A DNA stretch of 64,000 nucleotides, taken from the NCBI GenBank assembly GCA_035607415.1, contig DATNAQ010000067.1, forward strand, positions 1 to 64,000. Reading direction: 5' to 3'. The notes under the pieces were generated by a model that worked only from the letters and a program-made list of their open reading frames with translations, was not told where the DNA came from and ran no database searches. This stretch comes from JAQBQH01 sp035607415. Its GTDB lineage: Bacteria; Myxococcota_A; Polyangia; Palsa-1104. The position numbers and the translations under genes are program-made. The first letter of the stretch is position 1. Every line of letters starts with the position of its first letter. This document shows positions 17,419 through 25,798 of the stretch, in pieces.

Positions 17419-18831
17419 ATGAAATGTTCGCCCGGCACGCGTTTCACGCTCGTCCTCGCGCTCGCCTCGTTCACCGCCTGCACCGGCGCGCCGCCGACGG
17501 CGAGCACCGAAGCGCCGCTCGGCGCCATCTTCGTCCCGCGTAGGTCGCTGCGCATCGCCGTCGTCGGCGCCGGGCCGTCGGGCCTCACCGCCGCGGACAC
17601 GCTGCAGCAAGAGGGCTACCAGAACGTGACCGTGTTCGAGAAGAACGCGCGCGTGGGCGGCAAGGTCTACTCGTACCGCAACGGCTCGACCGTGAACGAG
17701 CTCGGCGCGGTGTTCGCGTCGCCCGACTACAGCCTCGTCCTCGGGCTCGCCGACAAGTACGGCATTCCCTACCAGCCGTACCAGACCAACCAGACAATCC
17801 TCGACGCCAACGGCGTCCGGCAGACGGCGCAGAGCTTCCTCACCAGCCGCTACTCGACGCTGCAGATCCTCGCCGCCACGGTCGCCTACGGCGCGGCGCA
17901 GACGCTGTTCGTCGGAATTCAGGAAAACGGCTTCGCGTGGCTCCTGCCCGATCTCGATCTGCCGTTCGAGCAATTCGCCGCCAAGTATGGCTTTACGCCC
18001 ATCGCCGAGCTCGCGCGCAGCGTGATGATCGGCTTCGGCTACGGCTACTACGAGACGGCGCCGGCGGCGAGCTTCATGAAGCTGATCGGCTGGCTCGTGA
18101 AAATCGGCGGCTCGCAGGGGCTCGAGCAGGCCACCTACTACACGTTCCCGACGGGCTACCAGTCGATCTGGGAGGCGGTGGCGCAGCACCTCGACGTGCG
18201 ACTGAATTCGACGGTCACGGCGATCACGCGCCGCGGGCCGCTCGCGGGCGGGAGCCGCGTGACGCTCACGATCAACGGGCGCGACCACTACGACTTCGAC
18301 GTGGTGATCATCTCGGCGCCGCTCAACCGCGTCGGCAGCTTCATGACGCTCAGCGACGACGAGGCGGCGCTGTTCTCGCAGGTGCAGACCGAGCGCTACG
18401 TGGTCAGCCTGTTCACCGCGAGCGGCCTGCCCACGAACGAAGTGCTCTTCTTCGACGGCAACGCGCACCCCGATCGCATCAACCACGTCGACGTGTGGGC
18501 CAACCGCGACGCCGCGCATCCGGCCTACGTCGGCTATCAGATCGCCGACCCGAGCCTCTCGCTGCCCGAGCTCGGCGCCACGCTCGGCAGCGACGTCGCC
18601 GGACAGGGCGGACAGCTCGGCGACGTGCTCCTGCAGCAGGAGTGGGTCGACTACTTCCCGCACGTGTCGACGGCGGCGATGCAGAACGGCTTCTACGAGC
18701 GCATGGAGGCGCTGCAGGGGCGCAACAACACCTTCTATGTGGGCGGCTCGCTCAGCTTCGAGACCGTCGAGCACAGCGCGCGCTACGCGCAGTCGCTGGT
18801 GCGAACCTGGTTCCCGACCCCGCTCTACTGA
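17419..18831 (+). CDS. FAD-dependent amine oxidase-like oxidoreductase, exported
   Basis: A 470-residue flavoprotein of the monoamine oxidase / phytoene desaturase type. A lipoprotein-like signal (SFTACTG) precedes the dinucleotide-binding motif VVGAGPSGLTAADTLQQEGY with the downstream VFEKNARVGGKV, typical of FAD binding. The C-terminal FYVGGSLSFETVEHSARYAQSLV also fits the family. Export of a flavin enzyme would suggest folding before export or periplasmic loading; no twin-Arg motif is seen. The start at 17419 has only a weak ribosome site (GAGA). The Cys-rich lipoprotein follows after 10 bp. Confidence 0.82.
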   Translation: MKCSPGTRFTLVLALASFTACTGAPPTASTEAPLGAIFVPRRSLRIAVVGAGPSGLTAADTLQQEGYQNVTVFEKNARVGGKVYSYRNGSTVNELGAVFASPDYSLVLGLADKYGIPYQPYQTNQTILDANGVRQTAQSFLTSRYSTLQILAATVAYGAAQTLFVGIQENGFAWLLPDLDLPFEQFAAKYGFTPIAELARSVMIGFGYGYYETAPAASFMKLIGWLVKIGGSQGLEQATYYTFPTGYQSIWEAVAQHLDVRLNSTVTAITRRGPLAGGSRVTLTINGRDHYDFDVVIISAPLNRVGSFMTLSDDEAALFSQVQTERYVVSLFTASGLPTNEVLFFDGNAHPDRINHVDVWANRDAAHPAYVGYQIADPSLSLPELGATLGSDVAGQGGQLGDVLLQQEWVDYFPHVSTAAMQNGFYERMEALQGRNNTFYVGGSLSFETVEHSARYAQSLVRTWFPTPLY

Positions 18832-18841
18832 GGCACACCAC

Positions 18842-19564
18842 ATGAAGAACATCGTCTTTGCCGCCCTGCCCTGCGCCCTCCTGCTCGCCGGCTGCGGCGC
18901 GCCTCCCGCCGACGATTGCGCCGCCGCCGCCGCGCACGTACGCGCCTGCACCGGCGTCGACGTCGCCACGCCGGCGACGTGCGATCGCGGCGCCGCCAGC
19001 CAGCTCCTCGGGCTCGACTGCGCCGCGCTCGCCGACGCCACGCGCGCGCCGGCCCATGCGCGCGCCAGCCACACGCTCGACGCCATCGCCTGCGCGGCCG
19101 GGATCGTGCGCCTGTGCCCGATGCCTGCGTGCGACGCGCCGGCCTATCCGACGCCGTCGACCACCTGCAGCGACTACATCGACATCGCCGGCTGCGGCGG
19201 CTGCCAGTTCTACGCCTGCCGCGAGGCCGAGCACGCCTGCGGCGCGTCGGGCTACTACGTCGCCTACGCCGAGAAATACTGCGTGCGCTTCCTGCAATCG
19301 CTACGGCCGCGCATGTCGCCCGCCGGCCAGCGCTTCCTCGACGTCGCGCGCGACTGCCTCATGCGCTACGTCGACGACGAGCTTGCGCCCGACGACGCCT
19401 GCCAGGACGTGCGCACGCGCGCGTTCCACTCGCACATCGCCTGCTATCACGACAACGGCTTCTGCGCGCTGCCGGCGTCGGATCAGTGGCTGCTCATCAA
19501 CACGGTGGACCCGGCCGATCTCGATCTGTCGGCCGCGCTGCAGACCGCGCTCAGCTGCCTGTAG
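18842..19564 (+). CDS. Cys-rich lipoprotein of unknown function
   Basis: A 240-residue exported protein (signal LLLAGC, Cys18) with about 20 cysteines. No family was recognised with confidence. The C-terminal half (YCVRFLQSLRPRMSPAGQRF, CLMRYVDDEL, AFHSHIACYHDNGFCALP) has an even spacing of Cys around predicted helices, suggesting a disulfide-bonded helical domain. It is probably co-transcribed with the flavoprotein oxidase 10 bp upstream. Its last 14 bases overlap the convergent MAPEG gene. Confidence 0.6.
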   Translation: MKNIVFAALPCALLLAGCGAPPADDCAAAAAHVRACTGVDVATPATCDRGAASQLLGLDCAALADATRAPAHARASHTLDAIACAAGIVRLCPMPACDAPAYPTPSTTCSDYIDIAGCGGCQFYACREAEHACGASGYYVAYAEKYCVRFLQSLRPRMSPAGQRFLDVARDCLMRYVDDELAPDDACQDVRTRAFHSHIACYHDNGFCALPASDQWLLINTVDPADLDLSAALQTALSCL

Positions 19565-19970
19565 CGCGGCGCAGCACCTCGATGGCGAGCGCGAACATCG
19601 AGGCGACCTGCACGATGAAGGCGGTGAAGCGCGCGTTGATCGCCAACGACCGGCCCGACGACAAGTGCGCGAGCGACTGCACGACGCGCGCGCACACGAT
19701 CACCTTCGGCAAGAGAAGGAACATCGGCGTCGCGACGTGCAGGACGACGCCGGAGAGCACGATGGCGCCGAAGATCGGCAGGTTCTCGACGGTGTTGAGG
19801 TGCGCGCGGTTGAGCCGCCAGTAGGCGTCGCCGCCGTGCTGTACGCCGCCCGGGAAGTCGGTCGGACGCCGGCGGCCGACGAGCACCAGGCCGCCGCGGA
19901 CGAGGCCGAGGGCACCGACGAGAAGGAGCGCCCACAGCGCGAACGCGACGAGGCAAACGAGCGGAGACAT
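19551..19970 (-). CDS. MAPEG-family integral membrane protein
   Basis: A 139-residue protein with four hydrophobic helices and the MAPEG-type RLNRAHLNTVENLPIF segment after helix 1. Family members include glutathione transferases and leukotriene synthase; the bacterial ones are mostly of unknown substrate. The ATG at 19970 is preferred over a GTG two codons earlier because AGAGG lies at good spacing. The 3' end overlaps the Cys-rich lipoprotein gene tail-to-tail. Confidence 0.75.
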   Translation of the reverse strand: MSPLVCLVAFALWALLLVGALGLVRGGLVLVGRRRPTDFPGGVQHGGDAYWRLNRAHLNTVENLPIFGAIVLSGVVLHVATPMFLLLPKVIVCARVVQSLAHLSSGRSLAINARFTAFIVQVASMFALAIEVLRRATGS

Positions 19971-20041
19971 TGGCACCTCTCGGGTCAGGGTATGCTGGGA
20001 GGCGCAGGCATGGAAGCCGGCCGCCGTTTGTTTTGGAGATG

Positions 20042-20659
20042 ATGGTGCTGCGCGACGAACAGGGCACGGAGTGGACGCTGCTCGGCACGTTGGGCGGCGC
20101 CGAGCTGGCGTTCGTCTGCGAGCTCTTCGCCGACGAGAACGTGCCGTATCGCGAGGAGCCCGAGCGGCCGCAGCTCGGCGTCGCGCGCAGCGTCTTGTGG
20201 ATCGCGGCGCCGGAGCATGCGCGCGCGCTGGCGCTGCTCGCCGAGGCGCAGGCCGAGGCCGCCGAGGCGGTGCAGCGCGAGACGGCGGCGCTCGCGGCCG
20301 ACGAGGCGCAGGCGGCGGAGGCGGCGGCGCGCGCGGCCGAGGCGGCGGCGCAGGTTGGTGCCAGGGAGCGCCGACACGCGGCGCGCATGGCGGCGCGGCG
20401 CGCGCGGAAGGAGGCGCAGCAGCACCACCACGAGCGGGCGCACTCGCACCCTTCCGAAGCGCAGCCTTCCGAGCCCGACCTCGCGGCGGCTCGCGCGGTG
20501 CGTTTCATGGCCGGCGCGCTGTTGGCGTTCATTCTGATCATCGGGATCATCTTCGCGATCGGCGAGCGCTACGGAACACATCAGCCGATGCCGGGACGCG
20601 ACATCAGGGCCGTCTACTGCGGGCCGCGCTCGGGCCTCTGCTACCCGGAGAAGCGTTAG
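20042..20659 (+). CDS. DUF2007-like, coiled-coil, single-pass membrane protein
   Basis: About 205 residues. The N-terminus (LGTLGGAELAFVCELFADENVPYRE) resembles the small DUF2007 putative signalling domain. It is followed by an Ala/Glu coiled coil (about 60-120), a His/Arg-rich stretch and one membrane helix (LLAFILIIGIIFAIG, about 160-175). The exact start is unclear: ATGs at 20039 and 20042 and a GTG at 20045 follow the same GGAG. Its stop overlaps the next convergent gene by 4 bases. Function unknown. Confidence 0.55.
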   Translation: MVLRDEQGTEWTLLGTLGGAELAFVCELFADENVPYREEPERPQLGVARSVLWIAAPEHARALALLAEAQAEAAEAVQRETAALAADEAQAAEAAARAAEAAAQVGARERRHAARMAARRARKEAQQHHHERAHSHPSEAQPSEPDLAAARAVRFMAGALLAFILIIGIIFAIGERYGTHQPMPGRDIRAVYCGPRSGLCYPEKR

Positions 20660-21321
20660 AACGTGCCGGTGAGGCCGCCGAGGCCGGCCTGCAGCGAGCG
20701 GCGCGCTTCGCGCACGCCGCGGTGAACGCCGCCGCCGTAGGTCCACGCCAGCGTGCCGGCGAACCAGGTGGCGTCGCCCGCCATGGCGACGCCGAAGCCG
20801 GACCAGAACAGCGTCTGGTTGCCGCCGCCGCCGCTGTCGAGATTGACGCCCTGCAGGCCGCCGAGGACCATGCCGACGCCGACGAGCATGAGGCCGAGGC
20901 CGCCGGCGAAGAGGCCGATGCCCGCGCGCTCGATGCGGCGCGCGCGCGCTTCGACGCGGTCGAGGGCGTCGACGCCGGCGCCGTCGAGGACGGCGAGCGC
21001 GTGATCGTGACCGGCGCCGTACATCACCGTCAACAGCGTCGGATAGAAGAGCACGGCGCTGGTGATGGACAGCGAAAAGCCGGCGGTGAAGCTGGCGGGG
21101 CTGTACTCGTCGGCGCCCATCAGCGTCCCGCCGAGAACGAGCAGCCCGCTGCCGGCGACGCTGAGCCCGAGGCCCGCCAGGAGCTCGCGCCGGGCGCCGA
21201 CGCGCGGCCGGGCGAGGGCGAGCCGCGGCTCGGGGCGCACCAACGCCGGCGTCTCCGCGCGCGCCTCGAGCGTCCACATCATCGACAGCAGCAGCACCAG
21301 CGTCAGCGCGATCGGTCGCAT
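20656..21321 (-). CDS. Hypothetical exported multi-pass membrane protein
   Basis: A 221-residue protein with a signal sequence (IALTLVLLLSMMWTLEARA) and at least four Gly/Leu-rich hydrophobic segments (AGLGLSVAGSGLLVLGG, FSLSITSAVLFYPTLLTV, GIGLFAGGLGLMLVGVGMVLGG, FGVAMAGDATWFAGTLAW). No known family was recognised. Start ATG 21321 with a GAGAGGGAG ribosome site, preferred to a start six codons earlier. Confidence 0.55.
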   Translation of the reverse strand: MRPIALTLVLLLSMMWTLEARAETPALVRPEPRLALARPRVGARRELLAGLGLSVAGSGLLVLGGTLMGADEYSPASFTAGFSLSITSAVLFYPTLLTVMYGAGHDHALAVLDGAGVDALDRVEARARRIERAGIGLFAGGLGLMLVGVGMVLGGLQGVNLDSGGGGNQTLFWSGFGVAMAGDATWFAGTLAWTYGGGVHRGVREARRSLQAGLGGLTGTF

Positions 21322-21429
21322 CGCGCTCCCTCTCAGCAACCGCGATACCAGCGCACAACCCCGCGCGCGGCGCGGCTGTAGCTCCGACGTCCACGTCGAG
21401 CCCTCGACCCGGTGTTCGAATTTCGACGG

Positions 21430-22572
21430 TCAGCGCGCGAGCTGCAGCCAGCCCGCCGCGTACCAGCCGTGCAGGAGCGCGGCGGTGCGCGCGTCGACGG
21501 CGCGCGGCAAGGGCAGCGCGCGCGTCGTCAGCAGCTCTTCGAACAGCGACAGCGTCGCGCGGCTCGCGTCGTGCGACGCGCCGTTCAGGTAGAGGCGCCG
21601 CCCGCGCACGAGGCCGCGGCTCGGCAGCGCCAGCACGAGGCGGCCGCGGGCGCGCAGCCGGCCGGCGAACGCGTCGCCGTCGAGCGGGCGGGACGGCCGC
21701 GCGAATGCGACGCGCGCCTTCGGGCTGGTCAGAAAGCGCCCGAAGAAGTCCTCGATCATGCGCGCGTCCCAGCGCACGGCGCCGAGCACCGACGTCACCT
21801 CGGCGAGCATCGCGTCGGGCAGCGCCAGCGGCCGCTTCGCCGGCGCGGTCACCGTGTCGCGCAGGAGCGCATCCGGATCGATGCGCGGCCCGAGCTCGTG
21901 CGCGACATAGCCGAGGAAGCTCTCGACCAGCACCTGGTGCGACGGCGCCAAAAAGCCGATCGAGTAGGTGAAGCACGGCCCTTCGGCCACGCCCCAGTGC
22001 GCCACGCCGGGCGGCAGGTAGAGCATGTCGCCGGGCTCGAGCAGCCACTCCTCGTCGGCGACGAAGCGCGAGAGCACGCGGATGGCCGCGTTGGCGTCGA
22101 CGCTGCGATCGCCGCGGTGCATGACACGCCAGCGCCGCCGCCCCGGCCCCTGCAACAGGAACACGTCGTAGCGATCGTCGTGCGGCCCGACGCCGCCACC
22201 GTCGGCAGCGTAGCTGACCATGAGGTCGTCGATGCGCGCCATCGGGATGAACCCGAAGCGGCCGAGCAGCTCCCAGCCGCCCGGCACCAGGCTCTCGACA
22301 CCATGCACGAGCAGCGTCCACCGGCGGTCGGGCAGCATGCCGGCGTCGAGCCCGCCGAACGGGCCGTCGTGCCGCTCCCAGCGCGAGCGACGGCGCGGAT
22401 GCTCGAGGACCAGCCGCGAGGTCGCCTCCGCGCGCGTCGCCAGCCCGAGGAGCTGGTCGCGGTCGAGGATGCCGGCGAAGCCCGGGATCGCCTGGCGGAC
22501 GACGAGCGGGCGCTTCTGCCAGTAGTCACGCAGAAACGCCGCCGGGGAGAGGTCGCCGAGCACCGAAGGCAT
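21430..22572 (-). CDS. roxA: JmjC/cupin ribosomal oxygenase, RoxA (YcfD)-like
   Basis: A 380-residue Fe(II)/2-oxoglutarate oxygenase of the YcfD/RoxA family, which hydroxylates an Arg of ribosomal protein L16 in E. coli. The metal triad is present: His131 and Asp133 in GVGPHDDRYDVFLLQG, and His192 in LPPGVAHWGVAEG. The N-terminus (FLRDYWQKRPLVVRQAIPGF) is the family signature and the C-terminal winged-helix-like region is full length. It is divergent from the radical SAM / tRNA-modification operon, so several translation-modifying enzymes cluster here. Confidence 0.85.
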   Translation of the reverse strand: MPSVLGDLSPAAFLRDYWQKRPLVVRQAIPGFAGILDRDQLLGLATRAEATSRLVLEHPRRRSRWERHDGPFGGLDAGMLPDRRWTLLVHGVESLVPGGWELLGRFGFIPMARIDDLMVSYAADGGGVGPHDDRYDVFLLQGPGRRRWRVMHRGDRSVDANAAIRVLSRFVADEEWLLEPGDMLYLPPGVAHWGVAEGPCFTYSIGFLAPSHQVLVESFLGYVAHELGPRIDPDALLRDTVTAPAKRPLALPDAMLAEVTSVLGAVRWDARMIEDFFGRFLTSPKARVAFARPSRPLDGDAFAGRLRARGRLVLALPSRGLVRGRRLYLNGASHDASRATLSLFEELLTTRALPLPRAVDARTAALLHGWYAAGWLQLAR

Positions 22573-22626
22573 CGGCGCATCATCGCAGAGTGCACCGCCG
22601 GTGTGGTGATCTACACTGAGGGGAAA

Positions 22627-24519
22627 TTGCGCGTTCTACTGCTCACACCGCCGATGGTCCAGCTCAACACGCCCTATCCGGCGACGGCGTACCTCACCGG
22701 CTTTCTCGAGCTGCACGCCGCGCGCCTCGGGCTCGCGGTGACGCAGGGCGATCCGGCGCTCGAGCTGTTCCTGCGCCTCTACTCGCGCGCGGGGCTCGAG
22801 CGCGTGCGCGCCGTGCTGGCCGGGCTGCCGCGGCGCCGGCGCAAGACGGAGGCGCTGGCCAGCTTCGGCGCGCGCATCGACGCGTACGCCGACACCGTCG
22901 ACGCCGCGGTGCGCTTTCTGCAGGGGCGCGATCCGGGGCTGGCGCTGCGCATCGCGGGCCGGACGTTCCTGCCCGAGGGGCCGCGCTTCGCGCCGCTGCA
23001 CGAGGGCGACGAGGATCCGCTCGCCTGGGCCTTCGGCGCCCTCGGCGTCGAGGATCGCGCGCGCCACCTGGCCAGCCTCTACGTCGACGACGTGGCCGAC
23101 GCCATCCGCGACGGCGTCGATCCGCGCTTCGAGCTGTCGCGCTACGGCGAGCGGCTGGCGGCGAGCGCGCCGTCGTTCGAGCCGCTGCGCGACGCGCTCG
23201 AAGGACCGGCGACGCTCGTCGACACCATGCTCGACGAGATCGCGCGCGAGCTGGTCGCCGCCGAGCGCCCCGATCTGGTCGGGCTCACCGTGCCCTTCCC
23301 CGGCAACGTCTACGGCGCCTTCCGCCTGGCGCGCGCGGTGAAGGCGGCGGCGCCGGCCACGCGCGTCGCGCTCGGCGGCGGCTACGTCAACACCGAGCTG
23401 CGCCAGCTCTCCGATCCGCGCGTCTTCGACTACGTCGACTACGTCACCGTCGACGACGGCGAGCGGCCGCTGCTGGCGCTCCTCGAGCACCTGCGCGATC
23501 CGGCGCAGCCGCTTCTGCGCACGCTCGTCCGCGACGGCGAGCGCGTCGTCGAGCGCACCTCGGCGGCGCTGCACGACGTTCCCTTGCGCGACGCCGGCAC
23601 GCCGACCTATCGCGGGCTGCCGCTCGATCGCTACCTGTCGCTCGTCGAGATGCTCAACCCGATGCACCGCCTCTGGTCGGCGGGGCGCTGGAACAAGCTG
23701 ACCATCGCGCACGGCTGCTACTGGAAGAAGTGCACGTTCTGCGACATCACGCTCGACTACATCGCGCGCTACGATCTGGCGGCGGCGGATCTGCTCGTCG
23801 ATCGCATCGAGGCGCTCATCGCCGAGACCGGGCAGACCGGTTTTCACTTCGTCGACGAGGCGGCGCCGCCGGCGGGCTTGCGCGCGCTCGCCGAGCGCCT
23901 CCTCGAGCGCAAGGTGGTGTGCAGCTGGTGGGGCAACATCCGCTTCGAGAAGACCTTCACGCCAAAGCTGGCGGAGCTCTTGGCACGCTCGGGCTGTGTG
24001 GCGCTGTCGGGCGGGCTCGAGGTCGCCTCCGATCGGCTGCTCGATCGCATGAAGAAGGGCGTGACCGTGGCCCAGGTGGCGCGGGTGACGCGCGCGCTCA
24101 CCGACGCGGGCATCATGGTGCACGCCTACCTCATGTACGGTTTTCCCACGGAGACCGAGCAGGAGACGGTCGACGCGCTCGAGCGCGTGCGCCAGCTGTT
24201 CGCGGCGGGATGCATGCAGTCGGCGTTCTGGCACCGCTTCGCGGCGACGGCGCACAGCCCGATCGGCCGCGCGCCCGAGCTGTTCGGCATCCGCCTGCAT
24301 CCCGAGCCGACGGTGACCTTCGCGCGCAACGATCTCGGCTTCTCCGACGACACCGGCGCCGATCACGACGCGCTCGGCGCGGGGCTGAAGAAGGCGCTCT
24401 ACAACTACATGCACGGCCTCGGGCTCGACCTCGACGTGCGCGAGTGGTTCGAGACGGCGGTGCCGGCGACGACGGTGCCCTCCGACTTCGTCGACGAGGC
24501 GCTGGCCGCGCGCCGCTGA
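22627..24519 (+). CDS. B12-binding-domain radical SAM protein
   Basis: A 630-residue radical SAM enzyme. The N-terminal third has a cobalamin-binding-like Rossmann region (VGLTVPFPGNVYGAFRLARAV, VALGGGYVN). The radical SAM domain has the cluster motif GCYWKKCTFCD, with Cys364, Cys369 and Cys372 spaced CX4CX2C rather than the usual CX3CX2C. The start is a TTG at 22627 behind GAGGGGAAA, giving MRVLLLTPPM; much longer upstream readings are artefacts. TGATG couples it to the TruC gene. Substrate unknown; tRNA or a small metabolite are both possible. Confidence 0.82.
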   Translation: MRVLLLTPPMVQLNTPYPATAYLTGFLELHAARLGLAVTQGDPALELFLRLYSRAGLERVRAVLAGLPRRRRKTEALASFGARIDAYADTVDAAVRFLQGRDPGLALRIAGRTFLPEGPRFAPLHEGDEDPLAWAFGALGVEDRARHLASLYVDDVADAIRDGVDPRFELSRYGERLAASAPSFEPLRDALEGPATLVDTMLDEIARELVAAERPDLVGLTVPFPGNVYGAFRLARAVKAAAPATRVALGGGYVNTELRQLSDPRVFDYVDYVTVDDGERPLLALLEHLRDPAQPLLRTLVRDGERVVERTSAALHDVPLRDAGTPTYRGLPLDRYLSLVEMLNPMHRLWSAGRWNKLTIAHGCYWKKCTFCDITLDYIARYDLAAADLLVDRIEALIAETGQTGFHFVDEAAPPAGLRALAERLLERKVVCSWWGNIRFEKTFTPKLAELLARSGCVALSGGLEVASDRLLDRMKKGVTVAQVARVTRALTDAGIMVHAYLMYGFPTETEQETVDALERVRQLFAAGCMQSAFWHRFAATAHSPIGRAPELFGIRLHPEPTVTFARNDLGFSDDTGADHDALGAGLKKALYNYMHGLGLDLDVREWFETAVPATTVPSDFVDEALAARR

Positions 24520-25217
24520 TGGCGGGCGCGATCGAGCTCCTCTACGTCGACGACGACGTCGTCGTGGCGGACAAGCCGTCGGGCCTCAGCGTGCACCGCG
24601 GCTGGGACGACGACGACGACGTGGCGATGTTCCGCGTGCGCGACGCGATCGGCGCGCGGGTGCATCCGGTGCATCGGCTCGATCGCGGCACCTCGGGCGC
24701 GCTCCTGTTCGCGCGCACGGCCGAAGCGGCGGCGACGCTCGGGCGCGCGTTCGCCGACGGGCACGTCGACAAGCGCTACCTCGCGCTCGTGCGCGGCGCG
24801 CCGCCGGCGACGGTGGTGGTCGATCATCCGGTGCCCGAGACCGAGGGCGGCGCGCGCGTGCCGGCGGTGACGCGCCTCCGGCTCGTCGCCCGCTCGACGG
24901 TGGAGCGCTGCTCGCTGGTCGAGGCGCGGCCCGAGACCGGCCGCTTCCACCAGATCCGGCGCCACCTGAAGCACCTGTCGCATCCCATCGTCGGCGACGT
25001 CAACTACGGCAAGGGCGATCTCAATCGGCTGTTTCGCACGCGCTACGGGCTGCATCGGCTGGCGCTGCACGCGCACCTCCTCGCGTTCGATCATCCGGCG
25101 ACGGGCCGGCGCCTGGTCGTGCGCGCGCCGCTGCCGGCCGACTTCGCCGCGGCGCTGGCCGCGCTCGGGCTGCCCGTCGCCGTCGACGACGAAGGCGCAC
25201 CGAAAGCGACGCCGTGA
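24519..25217 (+). CDS. truC: tRNA pseudouridine synthase C-like (TruC)
   Basis: A 232-residue RluA-family pseudouridine synthase. The catalytic motif is VHPVHRLDRGTSG (Asp55), followed by KRYLALVRG and ETGRFHQIRRHLKHLSHPIVGD. The short length, the absence of an S4 domain and the HPVHRLDRGTSG form fit TruC, which modifies U65 of tRNA. Its ATG overlaps the stop of the radical SAM gene, and its end overlaps the DTW gene (GTGA), so the three are translated from one transcript. Confidence 0.82.
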   Translation: MAGAIELLYVDDDVVVADKPSGLSVHRGWDDDDDVAMFRVRDAIGARVHPVHRLDRGTSGALLFARTAEAAATLGRAFADGHVDKRYLALVRGAPPATVVVDHPVPETEGGARVPAVTRLRLVARSTVERCSLVEARPETGRFHQIRRHLKHLSHPIVGDVNYGKGDLNRLFRTRYGLHRLALHAHLLAFDHPATGRRLVVRAPLPADFAAALAALGLPVAVDDEGAPKATP

Positions 25218-25798
25218 GCCGGCGCGCCAAGCCCGACGGACGCTGCGCGCGCTGCCGCATGTACGAGCGGCTCTGCCTGTGCGCGATGGTGCCGCGCCTC
25301 CAGACGCGAACGCGCCTCGTGCTGGTCATCCATCGCGACGAGACGCAGAAGCCGACCAACAGCGGGCTGCTCGCCACGCAGAGCCTGGCCAACAGCGAAG
25401 TCTGCGTCCGCGGCCGGCGCGGACAGGAGGCGCCGGCGCTCGTCTTCGCCCCCGGGACGCAGCCGCTCCTCTTGTTCCCGCACGAAGACGCGCAGCCGCT
25501 CGCGCGCTTCGCCGGCTCGCCGCGGCCGATCACGCTCGTCGTCCCCGACGGGACCTGGCGTCAGGCCTCGCGCGTGCGCCAGCGCGTCGCCGGGCTCGCC
25601 GGCATTCCGTGCGTGACGCTGCCGCCGGCGGCCGCGACGGCGCGCCTGCGCGCGCAGCCCGACGACGCGCGCCTGCCGACGCTGGTCGCGATCGCGCGCG
25701 CGCTCGGGATCCTCGACGGGCCCGAGGCCCAGGCCGCGCTCGAGCGGCTCTTCGCCGCGCTCGTCGCGCGCGTCATGCAGCTTCGAGGCGTGGGATGA
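25214..25798 (+). CDS. DTW-domain tRNA-uridine aminocarboxypropyltransferase
   Basis: A 194-residue DTW-family protein (TapT/YfiP-like), expected to add the acp group to a uridine of tRNA using S-adenosylmethionine. The N-terminal metal site CARCRMYERLCLC and the family motif PDGTWRQA (a D-x-T-W form of DTW) are present. A GTG start at 25214 overlaps the truC stop by 4 bases. A TruC/DTW pairing is also seen in gamma-proteobacteria. Its 3' end overlaps the convergent kinase gene by 26 bp. Confidence 0.82.
   Translation: MSRRAKPDGRCARCRMYERLCLCAMVPRLQTRTRLVLVIHRDETQKPTNSGLLATQSLANSEVCVRGRRGQEAPALVFAPGTQPLLLFPHEDAQPLARFAGSPRPITLVVPDGTWRQASRVRQRVAGLAGIPCVTLPPAAATARLRAQPDDARLPTLVAIARALGILDGPEAQAALERLFAALVARVMQLRGVG

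Noticed and set aside
21362..21425. tRNA-like stretch (GGCTGTAGCTC ... GTGTTCGAATT)
   Set aside because: The T-arm and acceptor stems do not pair and no anticodon arm can be drawn.
24550..24565. 16-bp perfect palindrome ACGACGACGTCGTCGT
   Set aside because: It lies within truC and follows from repeated Asp and Val codons.
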